In this document: one piece after another, positions 37,497-47,389 of the stretch
Numbering within the stretch: position 1 is the stretch's first letter
Layout: each line of letters begins with the position of its first letter
DNA from: Limnanthes douglasii subsp. nivea
Taxonomy: Eukaryota; Streptophyta; Magnoliopsida; Brassicales; Limnanthaceae
NCBI GenBank assembly: GCA_036936605.1
Contig: JAUPFV010000004.1
Coordinates: forward strand, 290,636,009 to 290,700,008
Length of the DNA stretch: 64,000 nt
Reading direction: 5' to 3'
Made by a program: the position numbers and the translations under genes
The notes under the pieces: model-generated
What the model saw: only the letters and a program-made list of their open reading frames with translations
What the model was told of the DNA's origin: nothing
Databases searched by the model: none

Positions 37497-37505
37497 TTTT
37501 ATTTA
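37497..37505. repeat. 9-bp target-site duplication, left, of Pack-MULE P
   Basis: TTTTATTTA, repeated exactly at 41771-41779. Nine base pairs is the classic Mutator duplication length. Confidence 0.82.
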
Positions 37506-37617
37506 GAGGAAAGTACCTCTAAATACCAACTCAACTATCAAATACCAAAATGGTACCCGCTTTTGGACTAGTTTTATAAAATACCTAGGGCCATATTTTA
37601 GACAATTATACCCTCTA

Positions 37618-37626
37618 GGGTATAAA
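37618..37626 (+). promoter_or_regulatory. Candidate TATA box inside the left end of Pack-MULE P
   Basis: GGTATAAAAGGGG lies about 110 bp inside the element and 130 bp upstream of a GC-richer stretch resembling a 5' leader (37740-38040). Confidence 0.4.
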
Positions 37627-37635
37627 AGGGGTTAT

Positions 37636-38060
37636 TTGGTTGAAACCCACTTTTTTGCTCCTTCTAATCTGATTTTTAGGTTCCAATTTCCCCACTTTCA
37701 CATTTCTAAATTTGAAGAGAGAGAAACACGTAAAACGAGAGGAAACCAAAAGACGATTTTGAACCCAAACCAGAACCTTTCAACCGGCGACCGTAACCGG
37801 CGAGCAGTTCCGATCAATCAATCGAACCGGAGAACACCGTTCACCACCTACTCCGTCAAGCCTCCTACTCCGTCGAACACAGTCGAGCAGGTATTCCTCC
37901 AACACTGTCTGTCTTCTACGACTGAACCGTCTTCTGTAACCGTTCCGACCACCCAAACCCGTCAACGATACCGAACGTTCCAGCCACCATAACTGCATCG
38001 ATAGCACCATGGTCCGCCTCCGTCTCCGTCGAACATGTACGTTTTTTGTCGCCGTCTTCC
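37636..38060 (+). other. Captured gene leader or first exon, unidentified
   Basis: It is clearly GC-richer than its surroundings, with many CGG/CCG trinucleotides (CCGGCGACCGTAACCGGCG near 37790). A 118-codon frame runs 37636-37992 but looks like untranslated leader, Pro/Thr/Arg-rich with no motif. It probably derives from the 5' end of a host gene. Confidence 0.4.
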
Positions 38061-38569
38061 CTACTCTCTGTGTTTGTCACCGTAACTAACCAGTGAGCAT
38101 TAGGCTTGATATTGGGTATTGTTTCGTTTCTGTAATCAATGTCCATATGTCGAAGGTTTGTTTGTGTTTCAGTTATCTAGTAAGTAAAAGTGATGAACTA
38201 GTCCACATTTATAGTTGGTCTGCAGTTGATTAGTAATTGTGTGAAACTTGTATATATATAAAAAGCTAACATTACTATCTGTAAGTGGTAATATAAGAGG
38301 TAAAATTAAAATTTCAGAAAGGCTTTCTCTTCGCGGTTGTCTAAGTTACTCCGAAGTGCAAGGTCAAGAATGTGACTATAAACCTGTATATGATTAGATT
38401 ACAGAAGTCATACTTTCGAACTAAATTTTGGTTTATTTCTTAGGTTTATAAGTTCAATCTGCTTCACCAAGATTTTTGTGTAAAGAAACTGTTAGACTAT
38501 GTTTTGTTCCACTTGCATTGTTAACGTGATTTGATTTTGGACTGGTTTTTTAACCCTATTATGGTTCTT

Positions 38570-38880
38570 AAGGAACAGATCAGGGTTATAAAACTTAGAG
38601 AATCTGAGATTAAGTACTTGGAGAAACTTGTTCTTTTCGGAGGTTTTACAATGCGAAGTGAAGCTTGGGATGATGGTGGTTTGGTTCCTCATGATGCTGT
38701 AAGGGCGGCTCAAATCCAAGGGATTAGTAGGAGGTACAAATCTTTCTTTTTCATATACAGATAGGATCATATTAGTATTAAGATCTGATAGACATAATAT
38801 TTGGCAGAATGATTGGAATGATAAGAAGTGTGTCGAAGCTTCCTACGTACCGAAGAAGATGTCCTGTATTATGGACCATG
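38570..38880 (+). pseudogene. Captured two-exon coding fragment, unidentified plant gene
   Basis: Exon-like text includes LRESEIKYLEKLVLFGG and GGLVPHDAVRAAQIQGISRR (38580-38735). It is followed by a GGAG|GTACAA donor and, 70 bp on, a TTTGGCAG acceptor (about 38806). Joining in phase continues with MIRSVSKLPTYRRRC and PVLWTMLKPRVM (38807-38900). The codon use and intact splice phase look like a real plant gene. I do not recognise the protein. Confidence 0.5.
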
Positions 38881-39009
38881 CTTAAACCACGTGTCATGTA
38901 TTTTTGTTTATGATATAGTAAGTCTATATTTAGTGGTTTGCAATGTATTTTTCGCTTAGATATCTTGTTCTTGAATGAAGTGGAGTTGAATTATCTAAGA
39001 CTTTTGAGT

Positions 39010-40650
39010 ATTCTAGTATTCTCGTATCTATCAGACGTTTACTCAAGTATCTATCAGACTAGTATTCTCGTATCTAGCAATGTCTATGCGTCTTATCTAT
39101 CAGACTTATAATCAAGTATCTATCAATGTCTGTATTACATATCTATCAGACTTATTATCGAGTATCTATCAATCTCCATATGTTGTATATAGCAACTACA
39201 AAGTGTTGTATCTAGAAATGTCTGTATTACATATCTATCAGACTTATTATAGAGTATCTATCAATGTCCATATGTCATCCAGAGGATTCTGATTTGGTTT
39301 AAAGAAGTTCATGCAGTTTCCTTTCATTATGTTTTTGTTGTTGTTGTTTGTAATGTTTTTTTATGCTTCGATGGACTTATTGCATATCTATCAGACTTAT
39401 TATCGAGTATCTAGAAATATCGATGTCATATATCTATCTATCTTCAATCTACCAGGCTATAGTAGTCGAGAATCGCAGCCTCTAGTAAATTCTGAGATGA
39501 AACACTAAGGGGAGAATCTAAAGTACCTACCAAACTAAATATAACTAAGCTATCAGATGGATGTGAACCTTAAAATCGCATACATAAATTGCTGTATCTA
39601 TCAGATGTATACTCCAGGATCTATCAATGTTATATATCGTGTCTATCAGACTATTGTTCACGTATCTAGAAATGTCAATATATCGGGTCTATCAGACTAT
39701 TGTTCACGTATCTAGCAATGTCAATATATCGTATCTATCAGATTTATACTCAAGTATCTATTAATGCAGACAGATTTATACTCAAGTATCTATCAATGCA
39801 GATGTTTCGTGTCTATCAGACTATTGTTCAGTATCTAGCAATGTCAATATATCGTATCTATCAGATTTATACTCAAGTATCTATCAATGCAGATGTTTCG
39901 TGTCTATCAGACTATTGTTCACGTATCTAGCAATGTCAATATATTGTATCTATCAGATTTATACTCAAGTATCTATTAATGCAGACAGATTTATACTCAA
40001 GTATCTATCAATGCAGATGTTTCGTGTCTATCAGACTATTGTTCCGTATCTAGCAATGTCAATATATCGTATTGATCAGATTTATACTCAAGTATCTATC
40101 AATGCAGATGTTTCGTGTCTATCAGACTATTGTTCACGTATCTAGCAATGTTAATATATCGTATCTATAAGATTTATACTCAAGTATCTATTAATGCAGA
40201 TGTTCCGTATCTATCAGACTATAATTCACATATCTAGCAATGTCTTGCAAATAGATAACGAGTATCTAGCATTGTAATCTCAGCGTATCTATCAATTTAG
40301 ACATTATAAACTATAAGAATCATCCAATGAAATAAACATGGTACATATTAATGTTAACAGTATACAAAAATATAAGTCGAAAAATAAGGAGTACTTATCT
40401 ATGAAAATCAAAATGTTACTAAAAAATCGGGAACACAAGTTCAGAACGGAGCATCACATGACCTCCTATTACTAGACTAGCAATGTCAATATATTAGTAT
40501 GCTCCTGTTAGGGTATTAGAGACTAGCAATGTCTTCCTTCATATATAGCAATGTCTATAACATTGTATATGTTTTGAGTTGATGTTGCATCTGTCTAGCA
40601 ATGTGTCCCTTCATATCTAGCAACGTGTTCTTCATATCTATCAGAGTTAA
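39010..40650. repeat. 23-bp minisatellite with a 92-bp higher-order repeat
   Basis: The basic unit is 23 bp and starts GTATCTATC(A) or GTATCTAGCA. Between about 39690 and 40230 four unit types alternate in fixed order: one with CAGACTATTG, one with TAGCAATGTC, one with AGATTTATAC and one with CAATGCAGATG. This gives a 92-bp period with occasional slips. Edges are more irregular. At 23 bp spacing the array would hold roughly 70 units. The open frames in it are a by-product of the repeat. It is rich in TATC (GATA) motifs. Confidence 0.88.
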
Positions 40651-40655
40651 TAAAA

Positions 40656-40971
40656 TCAACATCCTCCGAAGATAAACCGTAATGAAATAAATGCATCATC
40701 TGCTCCATGACGATGCACTTGCGAAACATCTTGTTGATACGCAAAAGATGGAAGGGGTGGACACGAACCCTCAAATAGAAAGCATCTTTTCCTACAGACT
40801 TGGTCGTATACCAATAATGTAGTCAGTAAAAGCAGTATAAACACAAGGCAAAACATAATCAGATAAAAAACAGTGGAAACTATAAAGAATATTCCGTGCC
40901 GCTGACAGCTCTTGCTCAAGTGAGTCAATTTCAACCTGGGAGCTACTCTCAAGTAGTACCTGAATGTGTGC
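40656..40971 (-). pseudogene. Captured exon fragment, unidentified (SLEQEL)
   Basis: On the minus strand a polypyrimidine tract and TTTTTTTAG acceptor (ending at 40972) precede an exon starting GCACACATTCAG. One frame reads QVLLESSSQVEIDSLEQEL, a helical, coiled-coil-like peptide, to about 40880. The rest of the segment has no further convincing frame. It probably comes from the same or another host gene as 41163-41278. Confidence 0.42.
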
Positions 40972-41107
40972 CTAAAAAAATAAAAGAGAAAACCCTGAGC
41001 AAGTCTGCCTGATGGCTGCAAAATTCTCATTCAATAAATCCAGTGGACACAAATCAAGAAAAAATGTAAATACTAGGATGAAAACTAGCATTGCCAAGAT
41101 ACCTTAC

Positions 41108-41196
41108 GATCTCCAGTTTTATCTTTTGATCTCTCAATTGAGTTGGGACATGACACCTTAGATCTCCAATTTTATCTTTTGATCTCTCAATTGCAT
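41108..41196. repeat. Local duplication inside a captured exon
   Basis: CTCCA(G/A)TTTTATCTTTTGATC and the following CTCTCAATTG occur at about 41111-41142 and again at 41165-41196, 54 bp apart. The duplication makes two versions of the exon end; only one retains a GTAAGG donor on the minus strand. Confidence 0.8.
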
Positions 41197-41278
41197 CGGG
41201 ACCTTCAAGAACAGCAAGCCTTCGGTATTTCTGATAATATTTGAGAACCCATTCTTGTCGTTGCTGGATTCACATCTG
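41163..41278 (-). pseudogene. Captured exon fragment, unidentified
   Basis: The minus strand shows a CTTCGGCAG acceptor, then an exon that in one frame reads EWVLKYYQKYRRLAVLEG followed by an ERSKDKIGD motif, and in another frame is also open. Ends at the duplicated GGAGATC. The protein is not recognised. Confidence 0.4.
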
Positions 41279-41340
41279 CCGAAGCAAGCATCAAAAATAC
41301 ATTTTAAAGAAGAGGGTTCGAAAGTAGGGTTTCTAGTGTA

Positions 41341-41399
41341 ACAGAAACGTGACTTTGGGTAGGGCTTGTTCTTAATCTGCCTGTAACAACGAGCAGGTC
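41341..41399 (-). pseudogene. RPL10: Captured exon fragment of ribosomal protein L10 (uL16)
   Basis: The minus strand translates to PARCYRQIKNKPYPKSRFC, identical to the conserved N-terminus of plant cytosolic 60S ribosomal protein L10 after Met-Gly-Arg-Arg. A CATAG acceptor precedes it, and the exon starts GA|CCT, consistent with a codon split after MGR in the parent gene. After Cys the match stops (expected RGVPD). About 59 bp of exon plus some intron were therefore copied from genomic DNA. It cannot make a functional ribosomal protein. Confidence 0.88.
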
Positions 41400-41770
41400 C
41401 TATGAACAGAAAAATAAACAAAACAATAAGTGTATATAAAAAAGAACAAACTATGTTAGATTAATCCATTAATCGGCTGTTGTACTTATGGTTATGGTTG
41501 AATCACTATATGAATCTAATAGCTAGAGAGAGGGTTAAGAGAGAGAGTGTGGAGGCCGGCTCAAAATTCAAAATTGTTGATGTCTGAAAATACTCTTCAA
41601 TTCTCAAAATAAGGTTAATATACTAGGTTAAGGGTAGTTATGGTATTAAAAAAAATTAGACCTTTAAAGAGAATTGTTTTATTGAGATAGATATTAAGTG
41701 AGCATTAACCCATTTTTGGGTACTAGATAGTAATAGGTTTGGCCAAAAAGTACTTGGTGTGTCATTTCCC

Positions 41771-41779
41771 TTTTATTTA
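41771..41779. repeat. 9-bp target-site duplication, right, of Pack-MULE P
   Basis: TTTTATTTA, exact copy of 37497-37505, immediately after the CATTTCCC end. Confidence 0.82.
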
Positions 41780-42404
41780 TAGGCTTGGATCCAAATTTTG
41801 TATATGTCTAAAAATTTAGTACATAATCTCTAAATACAGAAAAAAATAAAAACGTTAGATTTAAGCTAAATTTACAACTAAATAAAAAATTATCGTCAAA
41901 GTCGGCTTTCATTTTTCAAATGATAGAAACAAATCTCCGAAAGATTTGCCGTAATAATTTTGATTCTGAAATTTACCACCACTCATAAAGATTTGGAGAA
42001 GACTATATGTATATATCTATTAAACCGATAAATAACAGCCAACACAGCTACGAAGAGCTTGAAGAATCTGTTCGAATCATTCACCAGTAGAAGAAAATGA
42101 TTCTTTAACCAATACAAAAAAGATATCACAATTGGGAAGCGATGTTCAGATGTAACATTGGATAAACCTGCAAAAGACATGTGAAGTTGTTGTCCAACAA
42201 ATAATTGTTGCTTCAGGTTAGTAAATGGATTTAGATTTAATGATAGGGTAATCTAGATCAAAATATACAAGCTATTAAAATTAGCAGAACCAATTTGACA
42301 AGATAAAAGCTACGCATTTTCACATATATAACCTAAGCCCATACTCTATAACAGAGTAATGGGATTCAGGTTGCAAGGAGTCTGAAATTTGTCAAATTCT
42401 ATTA
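41780..42404. other. DNA between Pack-MULE P and LINE H
   Basis: The right part is probably the 3' untranslated region of LINE H. No poly-A (plus-strand poly-T) tail was found, so the LINE 3' end is unresolved. A short minus frame at 41983-42180 has no recognised motif. Confidence 0.35.
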
Positions 42405-45400
42405 TCATTTTACATTACAAGGTCCATTTGGCAAGCCAGTCACAACTTTATTTTGGTCCCTGCCAATGTGAGAAAGAGTCATCGTAGAAGGGATGAGCCT
42501 CCTACACCAAGTTAATATAGATTTTAAATGCCATGTATAATTGCCATGAGCAAGAAGATTAACTAATATTAAGGAATCAGTGTCAACATCTATATTTGAC
42601 CACCCTTTCCTTTTACAAATAAGTAAACCATTAAGAAGGGCACAAGTTTCAGCCATAACATGAGATAGTTTGCCACAGATGTTACCAGAACCAACGACAG
42701 TGTCACCAGATCTATCTCTTACCAAAACAGCTCCACTTATGTCTCCATTATGAAGACAGGAAGCGTTTGTGTTAATTTTCAATCTGCCGGGAGTTGGAGG
42801 CTTCCATTGAATTTATGCCAGCTTGTTCTTATAGGTAATATAATGATAACATCCAATTTCATTAGCTGCAAAATCATCAGGTCTCTAGTGCTTAGCTCTG
42901 ATAGATTTAGAGATATCAAAACTAACTATAATATACTTAATATAGTTGATAGTCTCGTTAATAGAATCATTCCCTTTGAATTTCTTGTCGTTTCTTGCTT
43001 TCCAAATCACCCAAAATATGATATGAAGGATAAGTGTCCTTGCGCGGACGTTTTTACTGACCAGATCCATGTCCTGATCATATTCGCAATGTTCATATAG
43101 TTTCTGATTTTAACCTTCAAAATATCTACAAAGTAACTCCAAATAGACCAAACATTAGTACATGATACAAATAAGTAGTTAGGATTTTCTATAGCTTCAC
43201 AAAATTGTCATTTGGAGATAGTACTAACGTGTCTTTTTTGCAATATAATGTTAATATGGATGGTATTTAGGAGAAATTTCCATAATAAGAATAAAAAAAA
43301 TTATGAGTGATAGTTTCCAAATTTTGGTAAATAGATTAGACTTGTAAATGTGACTTCTTATCTGATTCCAAGTCTCGTTGGTTTTAGCGTATGAATCCTT
43401 CGATAGTTCCCTCACATTGTCTAGAAATTCAAAGTTCCAGGAGTTGTTAGACCAAAAAGAATTAATTGTCTAGCGGTTGAACCAAAAGTTATTTAAATTG
43501 TCATTGAGCTTGATGAGAGGAGGATGGTTGAACCAATTATCTAACCATAAATCAACATCTATCTTTCCAATCTTCCACCTTATGTTGGGTTGAGCAATGT
43601 TTTTTATTTTAACCAATCTTTTCCAAATTTGAGACCTTAATTTTTTTATAAGAGACCTACAAAGTATGTAAGTTCTTGAAATGCATATTATGAATAAGGT
43701 TAGCCCATAGGCTTTTATTCTTTCTAAAGTTGTACCATATCTTACAGGATTAGGTGTTATAAATATCATATAATTTTTTGATATTCATACCACCTTCTCT
43801 AAAAGGATGACATATAGTTTTCCAATTTGTCCAATGCGCTATTTTCTCATTAGAAGTATTATCCCACAAGTATTTATTAAAAATTCTTTCAATCCTTGCA
43901 ATGATAGATTTAGGAATAGTACAACTTTGTAGCCAGTAAGTTGGGATAACCATCAAGATTGAGTTAATAAGAAGTAACCTTCCAGTATATGAAATATTCT
44001 TATTCTCCCAATCCGATATTTTGGTATTGATCTTGTTTAAAAGGTTGTTATAATTGCTTTCTTTATTGTTGTTGTTAATTGTGATACCAAAATAATCTAT
44101 AGGAAGGTAAGAGGAACTGAAACCCGTTGGAGAAGTTAGAGAAGAAATCCTTATCCTGTTAAGTCTAGCAGGGATGATAATCTTTGTCTTGTTCTTGTTT
44201 ATGACATGCCCATAAATTTCTTTGTAATTTTGAAGAAATTTACCAAGCTTGTCAATAGATTTATCATTATTGTTAATAAAAATCAAAATATCATCAACAA
44301 CGACCAATATTGAAATCAAAAGATCACTTCTAGCATTGAAGTGCATAGATCTGTTTTCATCAGCTTAATAAAGAGACTCATGGAGAGGGGATCTCATTGC
44401 CTCAAGCCTATGTTAATGTTAAAATAGTCTACAACCTCCCCATTTATGATAATGGAAACAAAAACATAACTTATAAGCTTATGAATAAGGTTAGCAAGGC
44501 TTAAAGAGAAACCAAAAGAGACTGTGGCTTTGGATAAGAAATTGTGGGATAATTTGTCAAAAGCTTTTGACATATCCACTAGGATGATGATGTTTCCATG
44601 TTCATTTTTCCTATTTAGATAAAAAAATATCTTTAGCTATAAGGATATTATCATGAATAGCTCTGTTGGGAACATAGGCGCCTTAAAGAGTTGAAATAAT
44701 TTTAGGGAGTAAGGTGTTAAGCATGTTGTTAATAATTTTGGACATAATTCTATTAAGCTGGCTATCGAGGCTGATGGGCCTAAAATATTTTCAATTTGTA
44801 GGATCGGAAGATTTAGGAATCAGGCAAATACCAGTAGCCATGGTGCCCTTAGGAATGTTCAGACCTTTCATAAAGGGCTGCATAGAAAGGCACAAGTCTT
44901 TCTTGATAATCAACCAGCAAGTTTTGAAGAAATTGTTATTAAAAACATCAATCCCTGCAGCACTGTAGGTATTAAGGTTAGTGATGATATTGTAAATTTC
45001 GTTTTCAGTTGGAATAACCATAAGATAATCATTATGATCCTTAATAATCAGACTAGGAATGTATCAAAAATATTGTGTTGCATATAAAAGGCTTCTTCGT
45101 CTTTGCTAGAGTAAGGATACTCAATGAGAGTGTCTTTGAAATAAGCTGCAGGAGAACAACCAATTTGAGTCTTCTCTATAATTCATTCATAACCAACTTT
45201 AACAATGGAAATAGTATTTTTTTTTCCTTCTCTTGTTCACAAAACTATAAAATACTTTGGTATTCTTATCTCCATTTTCAGTTAGTTGGTCTAAAACTTT
45301 TGCTGCCAGAAAGTATCCTTTATATTAAGAGCAAGCAGGAGGGCCACATTAGCTTTAGCCAACTCAGTTTTAGTGTTGATATTGTTTGTTTCATGGTGTT

Positions 45401-46310
45401 TAATTTCCAACTTCTTAACCTCTTCTTCAGCTACCTTACTTTATCAAATATATTTCCATAATAAGTGTTATTTCAATCTTTCAAATCAAATTTAAGCCTT
45501 CTTAGCTTTTCGTATAAAATATAGAGAGGCAAACCACTTATATGCTTATTCCAGCTCTTCTTAACCATTTTGAGAAAGTTATCATCAATTGTCCACATAT
45601 TTTGAAACTTAAAACGTTTTTTGGTGTTTAAACTAGTCTTGTTGATTATTATATTTAAAGGAGCATGGTTAGAACAAGTTACGGCCATATGAAAGACGGT
45701 AGTTTCATTAAAAAAATTAACCCATGCAGAGTTGATTAGAAATCTTTCCAACCTTTTCCACTTGGAGTTATTAGACTAAGTTTACTTAGAACCACTATAA
45801 CCTGCATCATCAAGCTAACAATCTCTAATAAAGTCATTAAAGTCCTCTGCACTGTTAAGACAATAACTAGAACATTTGAACTGCTCTTTTGGAGAAGTAA
45901 TACCGTTAAAATTTCCCATGATGATCCATTCTTTTTCAATAGTTGATATGGACTCAACTCATCTCAAAGATCCTATCTATAGTACCTTTAAGACTTAGCA
46001 TAAACAATTGCAAGTAAGAAACGTTTGTTAGTATTAGCATAAGTGATTTCAGTGTGTAAACATTATTGATAATCATTTAGAATCTTAACAGAGAAATCAC
46101 TGCTCCTACAAAACCAAATCTTATTAGAGAAGTTTAAAGTAGAATTTTCCAAACCAAATTTAGAAGCTATAGTATGAAAAAATTTCATTGAATAAAGTCT
46201 CTTGGATGGAAACAAACTTGATTTGATCTTTCTTAATGATAGAGTTTAATCTTCTTACTGAAGAATTATTCCTAATTCCTCGAATGTTCTAGTTTGCAAT
46301 CTCGATCATC
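42405..46310 (-). pseudogene. LINE H ORF2: endonuclease, reverse transcriptase, zf-RVT, RNase H
   Basis: Read on the minus strand from about 46310. First is an APE-type endonuclease (NIRGIRNNSSVRRLN near 46275, MGNFNGIT near 45920, SNHAPLNI near 45675). Next the reverse transcriptase (SAAGIDVFNNNFFK near 44960, DMSKAFDKLSHNFL near 44570, and VVVDDILIF near 44300 in place of the usual (F/Y)ADD). Then the zf-RVT region (43770-42885; VIWKARNDKKF near 42990) and an RNase H domain (42782-42405; KINTNASC and DVDTDSLILVNLL). It is near full length but carries many frameshifts and stops; the RT catalytic block is altered. It cannot be active as read. Confidence 0.85.
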
Positions 46311-46439
46311 TGGATTTGGAGTAGGTATGTTTGTTTGATCCCAAAAACTCTAATGATTTAATAGCAAGACATGTAACTTTCTTTCTTCCTCTAGAGTCTT
46401 TCAATTTCTTATCTAATATCTCATGGAACTCTGTATCAA

Positions 46440-47376
46440 CGTTTTTTTATTGATTATTGGTGTAATGGGCATACTTCATATATTTTATTGAATTGGAGAA
46501 GCATATCATCATATTGTGTTTTCATATTCAAGAGAATTAGAAGCTTAATAGCCAGCTTCAAAAGATTTTACTCAATTATTTTTCCATCTTCAGATGTCTT
46601 AGTTTCAATATTTTTTCTCTTTTTTTCAGTACTAGAGTCTTGAAATTTGATAGGTAACTTGTTTCCATTCAGGTGACCATCATGAATGTGATTCACAATG
46701 ATTGACTTGATCTTGTGACTGATTATGTTTTATTTTTTGGTGTTGATCTTATTAGAATGGTCTTCTTCTACTTGATTGTTATTAGTAACCTTATTCTGAA
46801 TGATATTGTTGGATTTTTTGCAGTTTCCTTTGTCATGTCCATGATGATAATAGGAACTACAATAATTAGGCACATCCTTGCAACTAACTTTTATCCAGCA
46901 ACCCTAATTCTCTCTAAATCCTATCCATATTTGGTGTTGTAGCTTTTTTGTTACATTTATTTCCATCCAAGCAAAAGAAGCATTTTGAAAATATCTGTTT
47001 ATATCAGGATCTTTTATACTTAAATGATCTTTAATATTTTCAACCGAGATTTGTATCATATTCTCATTATAGATATATTCAGGTACATTCTCCAATCATA
47101 CCCAAATCAGAGTCACCCGATTTTCATATTTTGGTTTGAATCCAGACATCCATTTCAGAAGCCTTTTAGTTTCATCTCCCACGAACCATAAAGTTTAACC
47201 TAGAGTTTGCACAGATCCTCTTTCGCATAAAATTCTAGAAAGATATGTTTGGAATCCCAGATAGTGTAACTATAATCTCTTTCTAATTTGAAAGATTATA
47301 ATAATTAGTTTAGCTTATCTTTCTTGGTTATGCCTTGATTGAATTTTCTAATAAGAGTGTGCTTGGAGTTAGCCAT
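46440..47376 (-). pseudogene. LINE H ORF1: nucleic-acid-binding protein with zinc knuckle
   Basis: Starts at the ATG at 47376 (MANSKHTLIRKFNQG). A zinc-knuckle remnant HHGHDKGNCKKS is near 46830, where the second Cys appears replaced by Tyr. Plant L1-type LINEs carry such an ORF1 ahead of ORF2. Frames are broken. The upstream region merges into repeat R copy 2. Confidence 0.6.
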
Positions 47377-47389
47377 AAGTATGTATTTT

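Larger units (their letters stand above)
37506..41770. mobile_element. Pack-MULE P (4265 bp) carrying captured gene fragments and a minisatellite
   Basis: A perfect 9-bp duplication flanks it. Ends are GAGGAAAGTACC at the left and, as reverse complement, GGGAAATGACAC at the right; the first 70 bases of both ends share blocks (AC.AAATACC.., TATC.A.TACCC, AAAATGG) but have diverged. No transposase frame is present. The interior holds a TATA box and a GC-richer leader (37619-38050), a two-exon coding fragment (38570-38880), a 23-bp minisatellite (39010-40650), and minus-strand exon fragments including ribosomal protein L10 (40656-41400). This is the structure expected of a non-autonomous Mutator-like element that has picked up host DNA. 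Confidence 0.75.

Noticed and set aside
39080..40145. Open reading frames inside the minisatellite (for example 39700-39930)
   Set aside because: They are produced by the repeat unit read in frame, with no domain or start context.
38990..40660. CRISPR-like array of short direct repeats
   Set aside because: Units are contiguous 23-bp tandem copies without unique spacers, in plant DNA.
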